A stretch of 64,000 bases of DNA, taken from positions 1,302,001 to 1,366,000 of the forward strand of contig NZ_CP025085.1 of assembly GCF_002847015.1 (NCBI RefSeq), in the 5' to 3' direction. The stretch comes from Prodigiosinella confusarubida. GTDB taxonomy: Bacteria > Pseudomonadota > Gammaproteobacteria > Enterobacterales > Enterobacteriaceae. The position numbers were made by a program, and so were the translations under genes. Below are positions 46,558-57,098 of the stretch, piece by piece; the first letter of the stretch is position 1, and every line of letters begins with the position of its first letter. The notes beneath the pieces are model-generated. The model ran no database searches. It was not told where the DNA came from and saw nothing but the letters and a program-made list of their open reading frames with translations.

Positions 46558-47760
46558 TCAGGCTCCAGCCAGCACATTGCCCAGCTGGAATATCGGCAGG
46601 TACATGGCGACAACCAGTGTGCCAACCATTCCACCTACAATGACGAGTAATATGGGTTCCAGTGTTTGCGTTAGCGTTTCGGCAAACTGTTGGGTATGAC
46701 GTTCGTACCATTTGGCCAATTGGGCAAACAGATTATCCAGTGCCCCGGTTTCTTCACCCACACGGATTAATTGCTGACAGGGGGCCGGGAACAGAAAAGA
46801 ATCGTCGATTGCTTCACCCAGTGGTATTCCCTGCTGTATTTGCGACTGAATGTGCTGCAATGCATGTCGGTATATCCGATTGTTGAGACCGGAAGCCGCG
46901 GCCAATCCGGAAGGGAGCGAAACACCAGCATATTGTGTCATAGCCAGTGTATGAAAAATCTGACTTAGGCAGTTTCCTCGTATGATTTTTGAAACAACTG
47001 GCAGTTTCAACCACAGCCGTTGCTCCCGAGTTTTCCAGACACTATTCCGTTGACGCAGATGGATATAGATCAAGGAAACAAGAAACAGGATGAGGATACC
47101 GGAAACACTATAGTGTGTTATCAGATCAGACAATGTCAGCAGTGTCCGGGTAAACCAGGGCAAGGGCGCATCAAAAGAGGCATAAAGCTGGGCGAACTCA
47201 GGCAATACCTGCGTCATCATTAACAAACTGACTGCTATACCCACGGCAATAACAAAGCAAGGATAACGCAGTGCTTTGGCGACTTTTTGTCCTAGTTCCT
47301 GTTGTGTTTCCTGATATTGCGCCAGTTGCAGACAGCATTCATCCAATTTCCCTGTTAGTTCTCCAACTGTAATTAATGAGTAGCAAATAACGGGAAATAT
47401 CATGGGGTAACTACGCAATGTTTCAGAGAGTGTCTTACCCTGAGAAATCTGTACGCCAATATCTTGTAACAGGCAACGCCATCCTGGACGTTCGTGCTGT
47501 TCGGCAATCAGTGTCAGTGCATTCAATAGCGGTAATCCTGCCTGTAGCAGAGTCGCTAACTGGCGGATAATGGCGGTTAGCTCAGTAGTGCGCCAGTAGT
47601 GTCTGGTCAGGTATTGGCCGGTTTTCACCCGTAAAGGTTGATACCCCAGTTCAATCAGATAGTCATAAATCTGCTGTTGCTGAAAACCAATACGTTCACC
47701 ATAACAAAGTTCTCCATCTGTAGTGATTGCCTGCCAATAGTACAGTTTTTGTAACCTCAT
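46558..47760 (-). CDS. hofC: Type IV pilus inner-membrane platform protein
   Basis: PilC/GspF-family platform protein of type IV pilus assembly. The 400 residues contain two GspF domains, each with the core ATLLQAGLPLLNALTLI-type motif (first near 86, second near 285 as TQYAGVSLPSGL) and VRVGEETGALDN-type motif (RVGEETGALDN), plus three membrane segments. Last gene of ppdD-hofB-hofC, nine bases after hofB. Convergent with guaC across a short GGCT-repeat spacer. Confidence 0.92.
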   Translation of the reverse strand: MRLQKLYYWQAITTDGELCYGERIGFQQQQIYDYLIELGYQPLRVKTGQYLTRHYWRTTELTAIIRQLATLLQAGLPLLNALTLIAEQHERPGWRCLLQDIGVQISQGKTLSETLRSYPMIFPVICYSLITVGELTGKLDECCLQLAQYQETQQELGQKVAKALRYPCFVIAVGIAVSLLMMTQVLPEFAQLYASFDAPLPWFTRTLLTLSDLITHYSVSGILILFLVSLIYIHLRQRNSVWKTREQRLWLKLPVVSKIIRGNCLSQIFHTLAMTQYAGVSLPSGLAAASGLNNRIYRHALQHIQSQIQQGIPLGEAIDDSFLFPAPCQQLIRVGEETGALDNLFAQLAKWYERHTQQFAETLTQTLEPILLVIVGGMVGTLVVAMYLPIFQLGNVLAGA

Positions 47761-47769
47761 GTTTTCCCC

Positions 47770-49188
47770 TTAATTTGTAATATCACCTATGACCCGATAG
47801 ACTTCTTCTTGAGAGGTAACACCTTCATTAACCAGAGATAATCCGGCAGATAGTAACGAAGGGAATACAGTTGAAGAGGCGTGGGCGGCTTGTTGGACCG
47901 GAATGTCTTCTGCTAATGCCTGCTGCATGTCAGGTGTGATAACCAACAATTCGTAAATGGCTGCACGGCCGTAATAACCGGAGAAACAGTGGTTGCATCC
48001 TTGGGCTGTCCAGCGGTGTAACGAGCCTTGCCAGAGATGTGGTGGTAAAGATAGTTCTGGTGTTGTGGCCGTGCGGCAGTAAGGACACAACCGACGAACC
48101 AGACGCTGAGAGATGATCAGTCTTAGCGCTGCGGCTAATAAATAGCCGGGAACGCCCAATTGCCTTAGCCGAGTAAGTGTTTCAGCGGCTGAGTTAGTGT
48201 GCAAGGTGGATAGCACTAAGTGCCCGGTTTGTGCCGCATTCACTGCTATTTCGGCTGTTTCGGCATCACGGATTTCACCGACCATAATCACATCTGGATC
48301 TTGTCGCAACAGCGCCCGCAATACTCGCCCAAAGCTCAGGTTATTCTTGGTGTTTATCGCTGTTTGATTAATGCCCGTAAGTGGTATTTCCACGGGGTCT
48401 TCCACACTGCATATATTACGACTGGTGTCGTTGAGCCAGCGAATGGCGCTGTAGAGTGTAAAGGTTTTCCCACTGCCAGTGGGGCCAGTCACTAAAATCA
48501 TGCCCTGAGGCAACTGAAGTGTTTTCATAAATTGTTGTAATGCCACCGGAGAGAGCCCCAGCGTTTCCAGTGTAAGTGCGTGCTGATGGGTCTGTAGTAC
48601 CCGGAGCACCACTTTTTCGCCTTCCTGCACCGGCAACGTGGCGATACGAAATGAGTAGGATTGTTGGTCCAGTGACAGACTGAATTGCCCATCCTGAGGC
48701 AGTCGTCGTTCTGCAATATTCAGCTTCCCCATAATCTTGAGCCTTGCAGTGATACGCGGGGACAGTTCAGCAGCAACTGATGGAACTTCTTGCAATACAC
48801 CATCGATGCGCAACCGAACACGATAGCCAGACGTCAGTGGTTCAAAATGGATATCGGATGCGCGTCGCTGTATTGCCAACTTCAGGGTTTGGTTGATGAA
48901 TTGCACTACTGGTGCATCTTCACCGTCGTCTATTGTGTTTGGCGCCGCCTGATGCTGTTGTACATTTTCTGTCTCCTGATAAGGGTTCAGATGTTGCTCT
49001 AATCTGGCTACAGGCCACTGTTCAATCAATACATGTCGGTTGCTGGCAAAACGCAGAGCAGAAATTAACTCTTTCGATTCAGTACCGTTGATGGCGATGG
49101 ATAAGGTCTGGTCATCCATGTCCAGCAATAGCGCATGGTAGCGGTGGCATAGGGATGATAGTTCTTTGGACAGGTCATTATTCATCAT
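47770..49188 (-). CDS. hofB: Type IV pilus assembly ATPase
   Basis: PilB/GspE-type secretion ATPase that powers pilin assembly. The 472-residue protein carries the Walker A box VTGPTGSGKT, Asp box, Walker B-like DPDVIMVGEIRD, His box, and a tetracysteine zinc motif (CPYC...CNHC). The usual long N-terminal domain is short, as in E. coli HofB. Two bases downstream of ppdD. Confidence 0.93.
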   Translation of the reverse strand: MMNNDLSKELSSLCHRYHALLLDMDDQTLSIAINGTESKELISALRFASNRHVLIEQWPVARLEQHLNPYQETENVQQHQAAPNTIDDGEDAPVVQFINQTLKLAIQRRASDIHFEPLTSGYRVRLRIDGVLQEVPSVAAELSPRITARLKIMGKLNIAERRLPQDGQFSLSLDQQSYSFRIATLPVQEGEKVVLRVLQTHQHALTLETLGLSPVALQQFMKTLQLPQGMILVTGPTGSGKTFTLYSAIRWLNDTSRNICSVEDPVEIPLTGINQTAINTKNNLSFGRVLRALLRQDPDVIMVGEIRDAETAEIAVNAAQTGHLVLSTLHTNSAAETLTRLRQLGVPGYLLAAALRLIISQRLVRRLCPYCRTATTPELSLPPHLWQGSLHRWTAQGCNHCFSGYYGRAAIYELLVITPDMQQALAEDIPVQQAAHASSTVFPSLLSAGLSLVNEGVTSQEEVYRVIGDITN

Positions 49189-49190
49189 GG

Positions 49191-49634
49191 TCAGCCTGCC
49201 GTATTATCAAAGCGGAACACATCCTGACAGGCTTGGCGCAAGCTCTCCGCGTCGGCATCAGTCTGGCAGTCCCTTGTCCAATGTGATGCACCGGTTTGCA
49301 CATCCAGACTGGGCGTCATCACAACGCGTAATCCTTGCAGTGTTGACTGTCCCGTCAGGGAAATCGACCCTTGACTGACGGTAGATGCACTGACATAGCG
49401 GGAGGTTGTCGCTGTCGGTATCCCCTGACTGCCAGCGTTACAAGTAGCAAAGCTAGCGTTGCTCAGACCACAGAGATCGATGGTGGTTTTGTAGGAAACC
49501 ATGGTCTGGAGCATGTCTGTCATGGCGGCTTTTTGCAGATAGCCCTGATAAGCGGGAATACCCAGGGAACTGAGTATGGCGATGATCACAATGACCACCA
49601 TCAGCTCGATTAGCGTAAATCCATGCTGTTTCAC
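49191..49634 (-). CDS. ppdD: Type IV major prepilin
   Basis: Pilin subunit. The 147 residues start with a five-residue leader MKQHG and the cleavage motif G-FTLIELMVVIVIIAI (processing before Phe with N-methylation), then a globular domain with two likely disulfides (LCGLSNASFATC and DCQTDADAESLRQAC). The C-terminal CQDVFRFDNTAG matches E. coli PpdD. The prepilin peptidase is not in this window. First gene of the operon; about 180 bases separate it from nadC. Confidence 0.94.
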   Translation of the reverse strand: MKQHGFTLIELMVVIVIIAILSSLGIPAYQGYLQKAAMTDMLQTMVSYKTTIDLCGLSNASFATCNAGSQGIPTATTSRYVSASTVSQGSISLTGQSTLQGLRVVMTPSLDVQTGASHWTRDCQTDADAESLRQACQDVFRFDNTAG

Positions 49635-49812
49635 GATATCAATCCTTGCTGTGACGGGTGGCGGCAGGATAGCGTTGCTGGTGTAACTTCGTCGATGTGG
49701 TGAAATCAGATCAGGAACTGTGCTCGGGGAAATTTTTGAGGATTACGTTGAATAACGATTTTTTTGCGTAGTCGGTTACAGTTTTGTCTGGTGTTCCAGG
49801 TGTGGCAGTAGG

Positions 49813-49833
49813 AAAAACCCGGCAATGCCGGGC
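49813..49833 (-). terminator. nadC terminator
   Basis: Minus strand: CCCGGC-ATT-GCCGGG followed by TTTTT, starting about six bases after the nadC stop. Confidence 0.92.
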
Positions 49834-49838
49834 TTGAT

Positions 49839-51095
<1,257 letters not shown>

Positions 51096-51647
51096 ATGAG
51101 ATTGGAGAATGGCTGGTTATCAGGGGTCACGCGTGTTCCGTCTCCCTATCATGATGATCGGCCGGAGAATGAACTACCTTCCTTGCTGGTGGTACATAAT
51201 ATTAGTCTTCCGCCTGGTGAGTTTGGCGGCCCTTATATTGATCAATTATTTACCGGCACGCTGGATGCAGCTGCACATCCCTATTTTGCGGATATTTGTC
51301 ATCTGCATGTCTCTGCCCATTGTTTGATTCGCCGCGATGGTAGCATTGTTCAGTATGTGTCGTTTGATAAACGGGCTTGGCACGCGGGTGTTTCACACTT
51401 TGAAGGGCGTGAGCGTTGTAATGATTTTTCCATCGGTATTGAGCTGGAAGGAACCGATACGCTACCTTTTACCACCGAACAGTATTCTCAATTGGCGACA
51501 ATGACTCGCCTGTTGTGCCGTGCTTATCCGATTACGCCATCACGCATTACCGGGCACAGTGATATTGCTCCCGGACGCAAAACCGATCCTGGCCCGGCCT
51601 TTGACTGGGATTTTTTCCAGCATTTGTGGCAGGCTCACCTGGATTAA
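51096..51647 (+). CDS. ampD: 1,6-anhydro-MurNAc-L-alanine amidase AmpD
   Basis: Cytoplasmic zinc amidase of murein recycling that keeps AmpC beta-lactamase inducers low. ATG 51096 (MRLENGWL) follows AGGG and gives 183 residues, the E. coli length. Zinc ligands: His in VVHNISLPP, and His and Asp in GHSDIAPGRKTDPG; the FSIGIELEGTD block holds the catalytic Glu. Confidence 0.95.
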   Translation: MRLENGWLSGVTRVPSPYHDDRPENELPSLLVVHNISLPPGEFGGPYIDQLFTGTLDAAAHPYFADICHLHVSAHCLIRRDGSIVQYVSFDKRAWHAGVSHFEGRERCNDFSIGIELEGTDTLPFTTEQYSQLATMTRLLCRAYPITPSRITGHSDIAPGRKTDPGPAFDWDFFQHLWQAHLD

Positions 51648-51664
51648 GAAGGGAGTAACAACAG

Positions 51665-52519
51665 ATGACGCTGTTTACATTATTATTGGGGTTAGGGTGG
51701 GAGCGCTTGTTTAAACAAGGTGAACACTGGCAGTTGGATCATCATTTGGAAGTGTTGTTCCGCCACCTTTCACCTCCCACATTGTTTCAGACAATTACGC
51801 TGACCTGTTTCAGTATGGGTGCAGTGGCGTTGGTATTGTGGTTTTTCAGCGGACTCTTGTTTGGTGTGATTTTGCTTCTGTTATGGATTGCGATTTGTCT
51901 GCTTTGCATTGGCGCCGGTGAAGTAAGGCAGCATTATCATCGTTACCTGCAGGCCGCGGATCGCGGTGAAGCCGATGCCTGCCGGGAGATGGAGGCGGAA
52001 TTGTCATTAATACATGGCTTGCCAGTGGAAAGTGGTGAGCATGAACGGCTGAAGGAGTTACAAAACGCGCTGTTGTGGATTAATTTTCGCTTTTATCTGG
52101 CACCAATATTCTGGTTTATCGTGGCGGGCCCATATGGACCGGTAGCGCTGGTGGGATACTCTTTTTTGCGAGCCAGACAAGCTTGCCTAGCCCGGCACCA
52201 TACGCCACTGGACCGTGCCCGTTCAGGCGTGGATTCGCTGCTTCACTGGCTCGATTGGATCCCGGTCCGATTGGCTGGCGTGGCTTATGCATTGCTCGGA
52301 CATGGTGAAAAAGCATTACCCGCATGGTTTGCTGCGCTAGGGGATTTCCATAGCTCGCAATATTGGGTATTAACCCAGTTGGCCCAGTTCTCACTGGCCC
52401 GAGAGCCTCATGTTGATCAAGTCGAAGCACCAAAAGCGGCGGTTACTCTGGCGAAGAAAGTGACGCTGGCGATTGTGGTTGTCGTGTCGTTGCTGACTAT
52501 TTACGGTGCGTTGGTGTAA
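51665..52519 (+). CDS. ampE: Regulatory signalling/membrane protein AmpE
   Basis: Inner-membrane protein encoded with AmpD, of uncertain role in beta-lactamase induction. 284 residues with about four membrane segments (for example [17 protein letters not shown] and the C-terminal [17 protein letters not shown] region) and the family motif [15 protein letters not shown]. Its TAA abuts the stop codon of the convergent glycosidase gene. Confidence 0.93.
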   Translation: MTLFTLLLGLGWERLFKQGEHWQLDHHLEVLFRHLSPPTLFQTITLTCFSMGAVALVLWFFSGLLFGVILLLLWIAICLLCIGAGEVRQHYHRYLQAADRGEADACREMEAELSLIHGLPVESGEHERLKELQNALLWINFRFYLAPIFWFIVAGPYGPVALVGYSFLRARQACLARHHTPLDRARSGVDSLLHWLDWIPVRLAGVAYALLGHGEKALPAWFAALGDFHSSQYWVLTQLAQFSLAREPHVDQVEAPKAAVTLAKKVTLAIVVVVSLLTIYGALV

Positions 52520-53470
52520 TCATTGTTCAGCCGGCGGTATGCCGAAATCTGGCATACCATCGGCACTCCAGTTGAAGGTTTTGATACGCGTATGTCGGTT
52601 CGGATCCCACAAGGGGTCGCCCTCAATTTCCGTATAGTTACGTGCATGATAAACCAGCACGTCCTCACCATTTTCTGCCGTGGTAAAGCTGTTATGCCCC
52701 GGACCATACTGCTGATGTAGCCAGTGTGTCGTAAATACCGGATGCGCCGATTTTGACCAGTTGGTTGGGCGCATGGGATCCGCGTCGGCGTCAATCCACA
52801 ATAATCCCATGCAGTAGTTTTCATCAGTCGCGCTGGCGGAATAGCTGACAAACAGTTTGTCGCCGTGGCGGATCACTGCCGGACCTTCGTTAACGCTGAA
52901 CCCGACGCACTCCCACGGGTACTGTGGGTGGCTGAGCATTACCGGTGGGGTTTTTAGTGTCCAGGGATTTTCCAGTTCCGCTAAATAGAGATTGGAGTTG
53001 CCGGGAATCAGCGGATCTTTCTGCGCCCATAAGTACCAGTTTTTACCCTGATGCTGAAAAACGGTGGCATCAAGGGCAAAGCTATCGATAGGGGTACGGA
53101 TCTGCCCACGCTCATACCAACAGCCGCTTAGCGGATCACTGTCATAACACTCAAGTGCAAACATGCGGTGCTGAAATAGCCCGTTTTTAATTGCTTTACT
53201 CGGTGCTGCGGCGAAATAGATTATCCAGCTACCATCGATAATATGCAGCTCCGGTGCCCAAATCAGTTCGCTCATCGGGCCGCTGTCCGGTTTGCGCCAG
53301 ACCACTACCGGGGTAGCATTGCGCAGTCCGATCAGGGTGCTGGCGCGGCGAATTTCCAGCCGATCGTATTCGGGTACCGAGGCGGTAAAGTAGTAGTTAT
53401 CGTTGTGGCGCAGAATAAAAGGATCAGCGCGCTGTTCAATTAGTGGATTAGGCCAGCTCTGGTTACTCAT
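52520..53470 (-). CDS. Glycoside hydrolase family 43 (xylosidase/arabinofuranosidase type)
   Basis: A 316-residue GH43 five-bladed beta-propeller without signal peptide, so cytoplasmic. The catalytic triad is visible: Asp16 (RADPFI, base), Asp134 (FALDATV, pKa modulator) and Glu195 (SVNEGP, acid). GPGHNSF and HARNYTEIEGDPLWDPNRH are typical of the family. It probably splits imported beta-xylosides or arabinosides; the exact sugar cannot be told. ATG 53470 overlaps the stop of the symporter gene (TGATG); a GTG one codon earlier is possible. Absent from this locus in E. coli. The stop codon directly abuts that of ampE. Confidence 0.88.
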   Translation of the reverse strand: MSNQSWPNPLIEQRADPFILRHNDNYYFTASVPEYDRLEIRRASTLIGLRNATPVVVWRKPDSGPMSELIWAPELHIIDGSWIIYFAAAPSKAIKNGLFQHRMFALECYDSDPLSGCWYERGQIRTPIDSFALDATVFQHQGKNWYLWAQKDPLIPGNSNLYLAELENPWTLKTPPVMLSHPQYPWECVGFSVNEGPAVIRHGDKLFVSYSASATDENYCMGLLWIDADADPMRPTNWSKSAHPVFTTHWLHQQYGPGHNSFTTAENGEDVLVYHARNYTEIEGDPLWDPNRHTRIKTFNWSADGMPDFGIPPAEQ

Positions 53471-54882
53471 CACGCCACTCCTTTCGTTTTTACATCAAGA
53501 TGTTTACCATCATGGTAGTCGCTTGGCTCCCGATGGTTCTCGCGTCGTTTGGCAAGATCGAGCTGAATGGTCTGCATCGTCTGGCGATCCACTTTCAGTA
53601 AACGAACCACTCCGGCGGTTATCAGGTAGCCGACGCCTGGGATCACGGTAAACAGCAGCACAATACCGTTAATCGCTGAGGCACTTTGCTGCTTTGCCCC
53701 GGCATCGTAGCCGTACCACGACAGCAGAAAACCTACCATGGCGCCGGCCACTGCCAGTCCCACCTTCAGGAAGAACAGATTGCCGGAGAAGCTGATGCCG
53801 GTAATACGCTTGCCGGTTTTCCATTCGCCGTAATCATCAACGTCAGCCATTAGCGACCAGTGCAGTGGCGACGGAATTTGGTGGAAGATATTTAGCAGGA
53901 AATACATCACCATAATTAATATCGTGGCGTGCGGGTCGAGAAAGTAGAAACCGGTGGAGAAAGCTGCCAGCACGATATTGATCCAGAAAAATACTTTCAG
54001 TTTACACCAGTGGTCGGTAAGTGTTTTCGCCAGCGTACTGCCGATCATCATGCCCACTACGCCAAGACTGATAAACAGAGTGGCAAAGCTGGTCGATTGC
54101 TGCATAACCCAGATGACGTAATACATGGTGGCCGCCATGCGAATAAAGCCGGGGCAGACGTTGCAGAAGGTCAGCAGCAGGATACGTACCCACTGATCGT
54201 TTTTCCATGCGCCTTTTAAGTCGGCCTTTATATCATCATTACCCGGTACTGCCGGTGTAATGCGTTCGCGTACTGTGGCAAAACTAAACAGAAACATAAA
54301 CAGACCAATAGTGGCCAGCACGCCCATCGCCATCTGATAGCCGCGCGCTTTATTGTCACCGCCAAACCATTCTGCCAGCGGCAACAGCAATAGCGACAGA
54401 ATCAGTGTGGCAATGCCGACCATCACAAAACGATAAGACTGACAGGAAACGCGCTCGCCGGGATCGTTGGTGATAACGCCGCCCAGTGAACAGTAAGGAA
54501 TATTAATCGCGGTATAGGCAAGCGACATCAGAAAGTAGGTGACAAAGGCATAGACCACTTTACTTTCATATCCCCAGTCCGGCGTGGTAAACATCAGCAC
54601 GCTGAATATGACGTAAGGGACTGAAACCCATAATAACCATGGTCTAAAACGTCCCCAACGGCTACGCGTACGGTCGGCAATCGCGCCCATAATCGGATCG
54701 GTGATGGCATCTACTACCCGTACCGACAGTAGCAGGATGCCGACCATTGCCGGCGCCAGCCCGAAAATATCAGTGTAAAAGTAACTCAGGAATAACATGA
54801 CGGCGCCGTTGATCATATTGCAACCCGCATCGCCCATACCGTAGCCAATCTTCTCTTTAACTGAAAGTGCTGTAGTGCTCAT
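53470..54882 (-). CDS. GPH-family glycoside:cation symporter
   Basis: Sugar symporter of the glycoside-pentoside-hexuronide family (XynP/YagG/MelB type). The 470-residue protein has about twelve membrane segments, KIGYGMGDAGCNMI at the N-terminus, DAITDPIMGAIADRTRSRWGRFRPW (cation-binding Asp and the loop 2-3 motif) and DVDDYGEWKTGKR in the central loop. Translationally coupled to the GH43 gene, so the pair likely imports and cleaves a short xylo- or arabino-oligosaccharide. Analogous to the E. coli yagG-yagH pair. Confidence 0.88.
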   Translation of the reverse strand: MSTTALSVKEKIGYGMGDAGCNMINGAVMLFLSYFYTDIFGLAPAMVGILLLSVRVVDAITDPIMGAIADRTRSRWGRFRPWLLWVSVPYVIFSVLMFTTPDWGYESKVVYAFVTYFLMSLAYTAINIPYCSLGGVITNDPGERVSCQSYRFVMVGIATLILSLLLLPLAEWFGGDNKARGYQMAMGVLATIGLFMFLFSFATVRERITPAVPGNDDIKADLKGAWKNDQWVRILLLTFCNVCPGFIRMAATMYYVIWVMQQSTSFATLFISLGVVGMMIGSTLAKTLTDHWCKLKVFFWINIVLAAFSTGFYFLDPHATILIMVMYFLLNIFHQIPSPLHWSLMADVDDYGEWKTGKRITGISFSGNLFFLKVGLAVAGAMVGFLLSWYGYDAGAKQQSASAINGIVLLFTVIPGVGYLITAGVVRLLKVDRQTMQTIQLDLAKRRENHREPSDYHDGKHLDVKTKGVA

Positions 54883-55066
54883 CGTCTGTTCCCACCCCTG
54901 GATGATAATCCTGTGTAGTGGAAAACATTATTGATGATTATGTCTTCATCTGCGCAGCAGGAAACCGCCACACAGATAGATAAAATGGCTGAAGATGGGG
55001 AGGTGTGATGGAGTTAACAATACGTACATTGAAAATCATCAATACGGGTGGTATTCGAAATATCGT

Positions 55067-55091
55067 AGGGGGAGCCATTAATGGTCCCCCT
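55067..55091. terminator. Hairpin after aroP
   Basis: Strong inverted repeat AGGGGGA...TCCCCCT around CCATTAATGG, six bases beyond the aroP stop. T-rich sequence on the minus side is weak (TACGATATTT), but the position suggests the aroP terminator, upstream of the symporter gene on the same strand. Confidence 0.6.
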
Positions 55092-55096
55092 TATCA

Positions 55097-56452
55097 TTAC
55101 GCTTTCTGCACTTTGCCTTTAATAAAATAGCCAATGCCCAGTATCAATATCCAGACCGGAATCAGTAGTACGGATATCCGAATACCCGGTGTCAGGTACA
55201 TAATCACCAGAATGGCGGCCAGAAATAGCAGGCACAGATAGTTGCCAAATGGATATAACAGCGCTTTGAATTTAGTTTCTGTTCCTTCGCGCTCTTTTTG
55301 CGCACGGAATTTCAGATGTGCCAGACTGATCATCGCCCAGTTGATCACCAGTGCGGAGACCACCAGCGCCATCAACAGCTCAAACGCTTTACCGGGCACC
55401 AGATAGTTAATCAGTACACACGCTGCTGTCGCCAGAGCTGAAAGAGCAATCGCGACAACGGGGACACCACGGCTATCCATTTTCAGCAATACTTGTGGGC
55501 CGTTACCTTGTTTCGCCAAGCCATACAGCATACGGCTATTACAATATACACAGCTGTTGTAGACCGACAGCGCTGCGGTTAATACCACAATGTTTAAGAC
55601 CGTTGCGACTATATTACTGTTCAATGCATGGAAAATCAGAACGAAAGGGCTACCACCTTCCACCACCTTTTCCCAAGGGTACAGTGATAACAATACCGTC
55701 AGGGAGCCAATGTAGAAAATCAGGATACGGTAGATAACCTGGTTGGTGGCGCGCGGAATGCTTTTTTCCGGGTCATCCGCTTCTGCAGCGGTAATACCGA
55801 CCAGTTCGAGGCCACCAAAAGAGAACATGATGACGGCCATCGCCATGACCAACCCGTTAATACCATTCGGGAAAAATCCTCCCTGAGCCCATAGATTGGT
55901 AATAGTCGCTTCAGGTCCACCATGGCCGCTTATCAATAACCAACTGCCAAAGGCAATCATCCCGACAATGGCTGCAACCTTGATGATGGCAAACCAGAAT
56001 TCCAGTTCGCCATACACTTTTACATTGGCCAGGTTGATGGCATTGATAAACAAAAAGAAGACGGTGGCAGAAACCCAGGTCGGAATATCTGGCCACCAGT
56101 ATTGTACGTAAATGCCAACTGCGGTCAGTTCCGCCATGGCGACCAGTACATACAACACCCAATAATTCCAACCAGAAGCAAACCCGGCAAAATTACCCCA
56201 GTATTTATAGGCAAAATGGCTGAAAGATCCTGCTACAGGTTCCTCTACTACCATTTCTCCAAGTTGGCGCATGATGAAAAAAGCGATAATACCGCCAATG
56301 GCATATCCCAGCAGGACAGACGGCCCCGCCATTTTTATTGTCTGTGCGATGCCGAGAAACAGACCCGTACCTACTGCACCACCCAGGGCAATCAACTGTA
56401 TATGACGGTTTTTTAAGCCACGCTGTAGCGTTCCGTCTTGTTGACCTTCCAT
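55097..56452 (-). CDS. aroP: Aromatic amino acid permease AroP
   Basis: APC-family proton symporter for Phe, Tyr and Trp. ATG 56452 (MEGQQDG) matches E. coli; the in-frame extension to 56503 is not conserved. 451 residues, twelve membrane segments, with ALGGAVGTGLFLG, EPVAGSFSHFAYKYWG, SFGGLELVGITAAEA and YNSCVYCNSRMLYGLA. Divergent from pdhR. Tandem TyrR boxes lie upstream. With no tnaB beside tnaA, AroP is a likely tryptophan source for indole formation (inference). Confidence 0.95.
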   Translation of the reverse strand: MEGQQDGTLQRGLKNRHIQLIALGGAVGTGLFLGIAQTIKMAGPSVLLGYAIGGIIAFFIMRQLGEMVVEEPVAGSFSHFAYKYWGNFAGFASGWNYWVLYVLVAMAELTAVGIYVQYWWPDIPTWVSATVFFLFINAINLANVKVYGELEFWFAIIKVAAIVGMIAFGSWLLISGHGGPEATITNLWAQGGFFPNGINGLVMAMAVIMFSFGGLELVGITAAEADDPEKSIPRATNQVIYRILIFYIGSLTVLLSLYPWEKVVEGGSPFVLIFHALNSNIVATVLNIVVLTAALSVYNSCVYCNSRMLYGLAKQGNGPQVLLKMDSRGVPVVAIALSALATAACVLINYLVPGKAFELLMALVVSALVINWAMISLAHLKFRAQKEREGTETKFKALLYPFGNYLCLLFLAAILVIMYLTPGIRISVLLIPVWILILGIGYFIKGKVQKA

Positions 56453-56513
56453 TGTTTTAACCCTCTGCCGATGTAAGCCAAGGCAAGGAAATACCGGCAG
56501 CATGATAGCGCGG

Positions 56514-56553
56514 TGTTTTTGCCTTTTTACGTTTATGTAATTTTATGTTTACG
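56514..56553 (-). promoter_or_regulatory. Tandem TyrR boxes of aroP
   Basis: Box 1, TGTAAT-N6-TTTACG (56536-56553), fits the consensus TGTAAA-N6-TTTACA with both invariant G and C. Box 2, TGTTTT-N6-TTTACG (56514-56531), is weaker and 22 bases away. E. coli aroP also has adjacent strong and weak TyrR boxes, giving repression by TyrR with aromatic amino acids. Confidence 0.75.
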
Positions 56554-57003
56554 GGAGACTGTCGGATGAAAATGCCGAGCTATCTACCGTTCGTCAGAGA
56601 ATAGTGATAAGCAATTAAGATTGCACTGATTTCTTGCTGATATTGAGAGGGAAATGCAGTGCAATGATACAAAGCTACCCCTTTGATGTTTTTTATCCTT
56701 TCTCGCTACCAGTAGATTTCCGATTTCACGTTGATCCGACACATTACACATGTATTTAAAGCGCCTTGCACAAGGCCAGAACAGCCTTCCACGGCAAATA
56801 TGAATTTAAATTCTATTTTAGTAAATTAATATTCAAAAATTGGTCATTTAAACGGTTCAGCTTTGCCTGAAATTGGTTTCAAAAAAGTTAAAATAGTTGG
56901 ATGGGAGCAATGGTAATACCACTGACCTCTTAAGCCTTTGCAGCATATATTTCAGGCATTTGTTAAAATTTAAGAGGATTGGTAATTTAGCGCAACGACT
57001 GTA
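56554..57003. other. aroP-pdhR intergenic region
   Basis: About 450 AT-rich bases without a gene. It should contain aroP and pdhR control sequences. A short perfect palindrome TGGTAATACCA (56911-56921) resembles a PdhR half-operator. No leader peptide or RNA gene seen. Confidence 0.5.
56911..56921. promoter_or_regulatory. Second PdhR-like palindrome
   Basis: TGGTA-A-TACCA matches the core GGT-N3-ACC of the PdhR operator but lacks the outer AATT. It lies about 135 bases upstream of the main operator. Possibly bound by another GntR-family protein. Confidence 0.4.
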
Positions 57004-57032
57004 TGGACAGAAGGTGAATACTTTGTTACTTT
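57004..57032 (+). promoter_or_regulatory. Candidate pdhR-aceEF-lpd promoter
   Basis: -35 TGGACA (57004-57009), 17-base spacer, weak -10 TACTTT (57027-57032). The implied start near 57039 would put the PdhR operator at about +12 to +28, as in E. coli. Confidence 0.5.
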
Positions 57033-57049
57033 AACGTCACGTTTTTTGG

Positions 57050-57066
57050 AATTGGTATTACCAATT
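57050..57066. promoter_or_regulatory. PdhR operator
   Basis: AATTGGT-ATT-ACCAATT, a perfect match to the PdhR consensus (AATTGGTNNNACCAATT), 33 bases before the pdhR start. PdhR should block this operon until pyruvate binds. Confidence 0.95.
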
Positions 57067-57098
57067 TACTCTGCGCTTTCCGCTGAGAAGAATTCACC

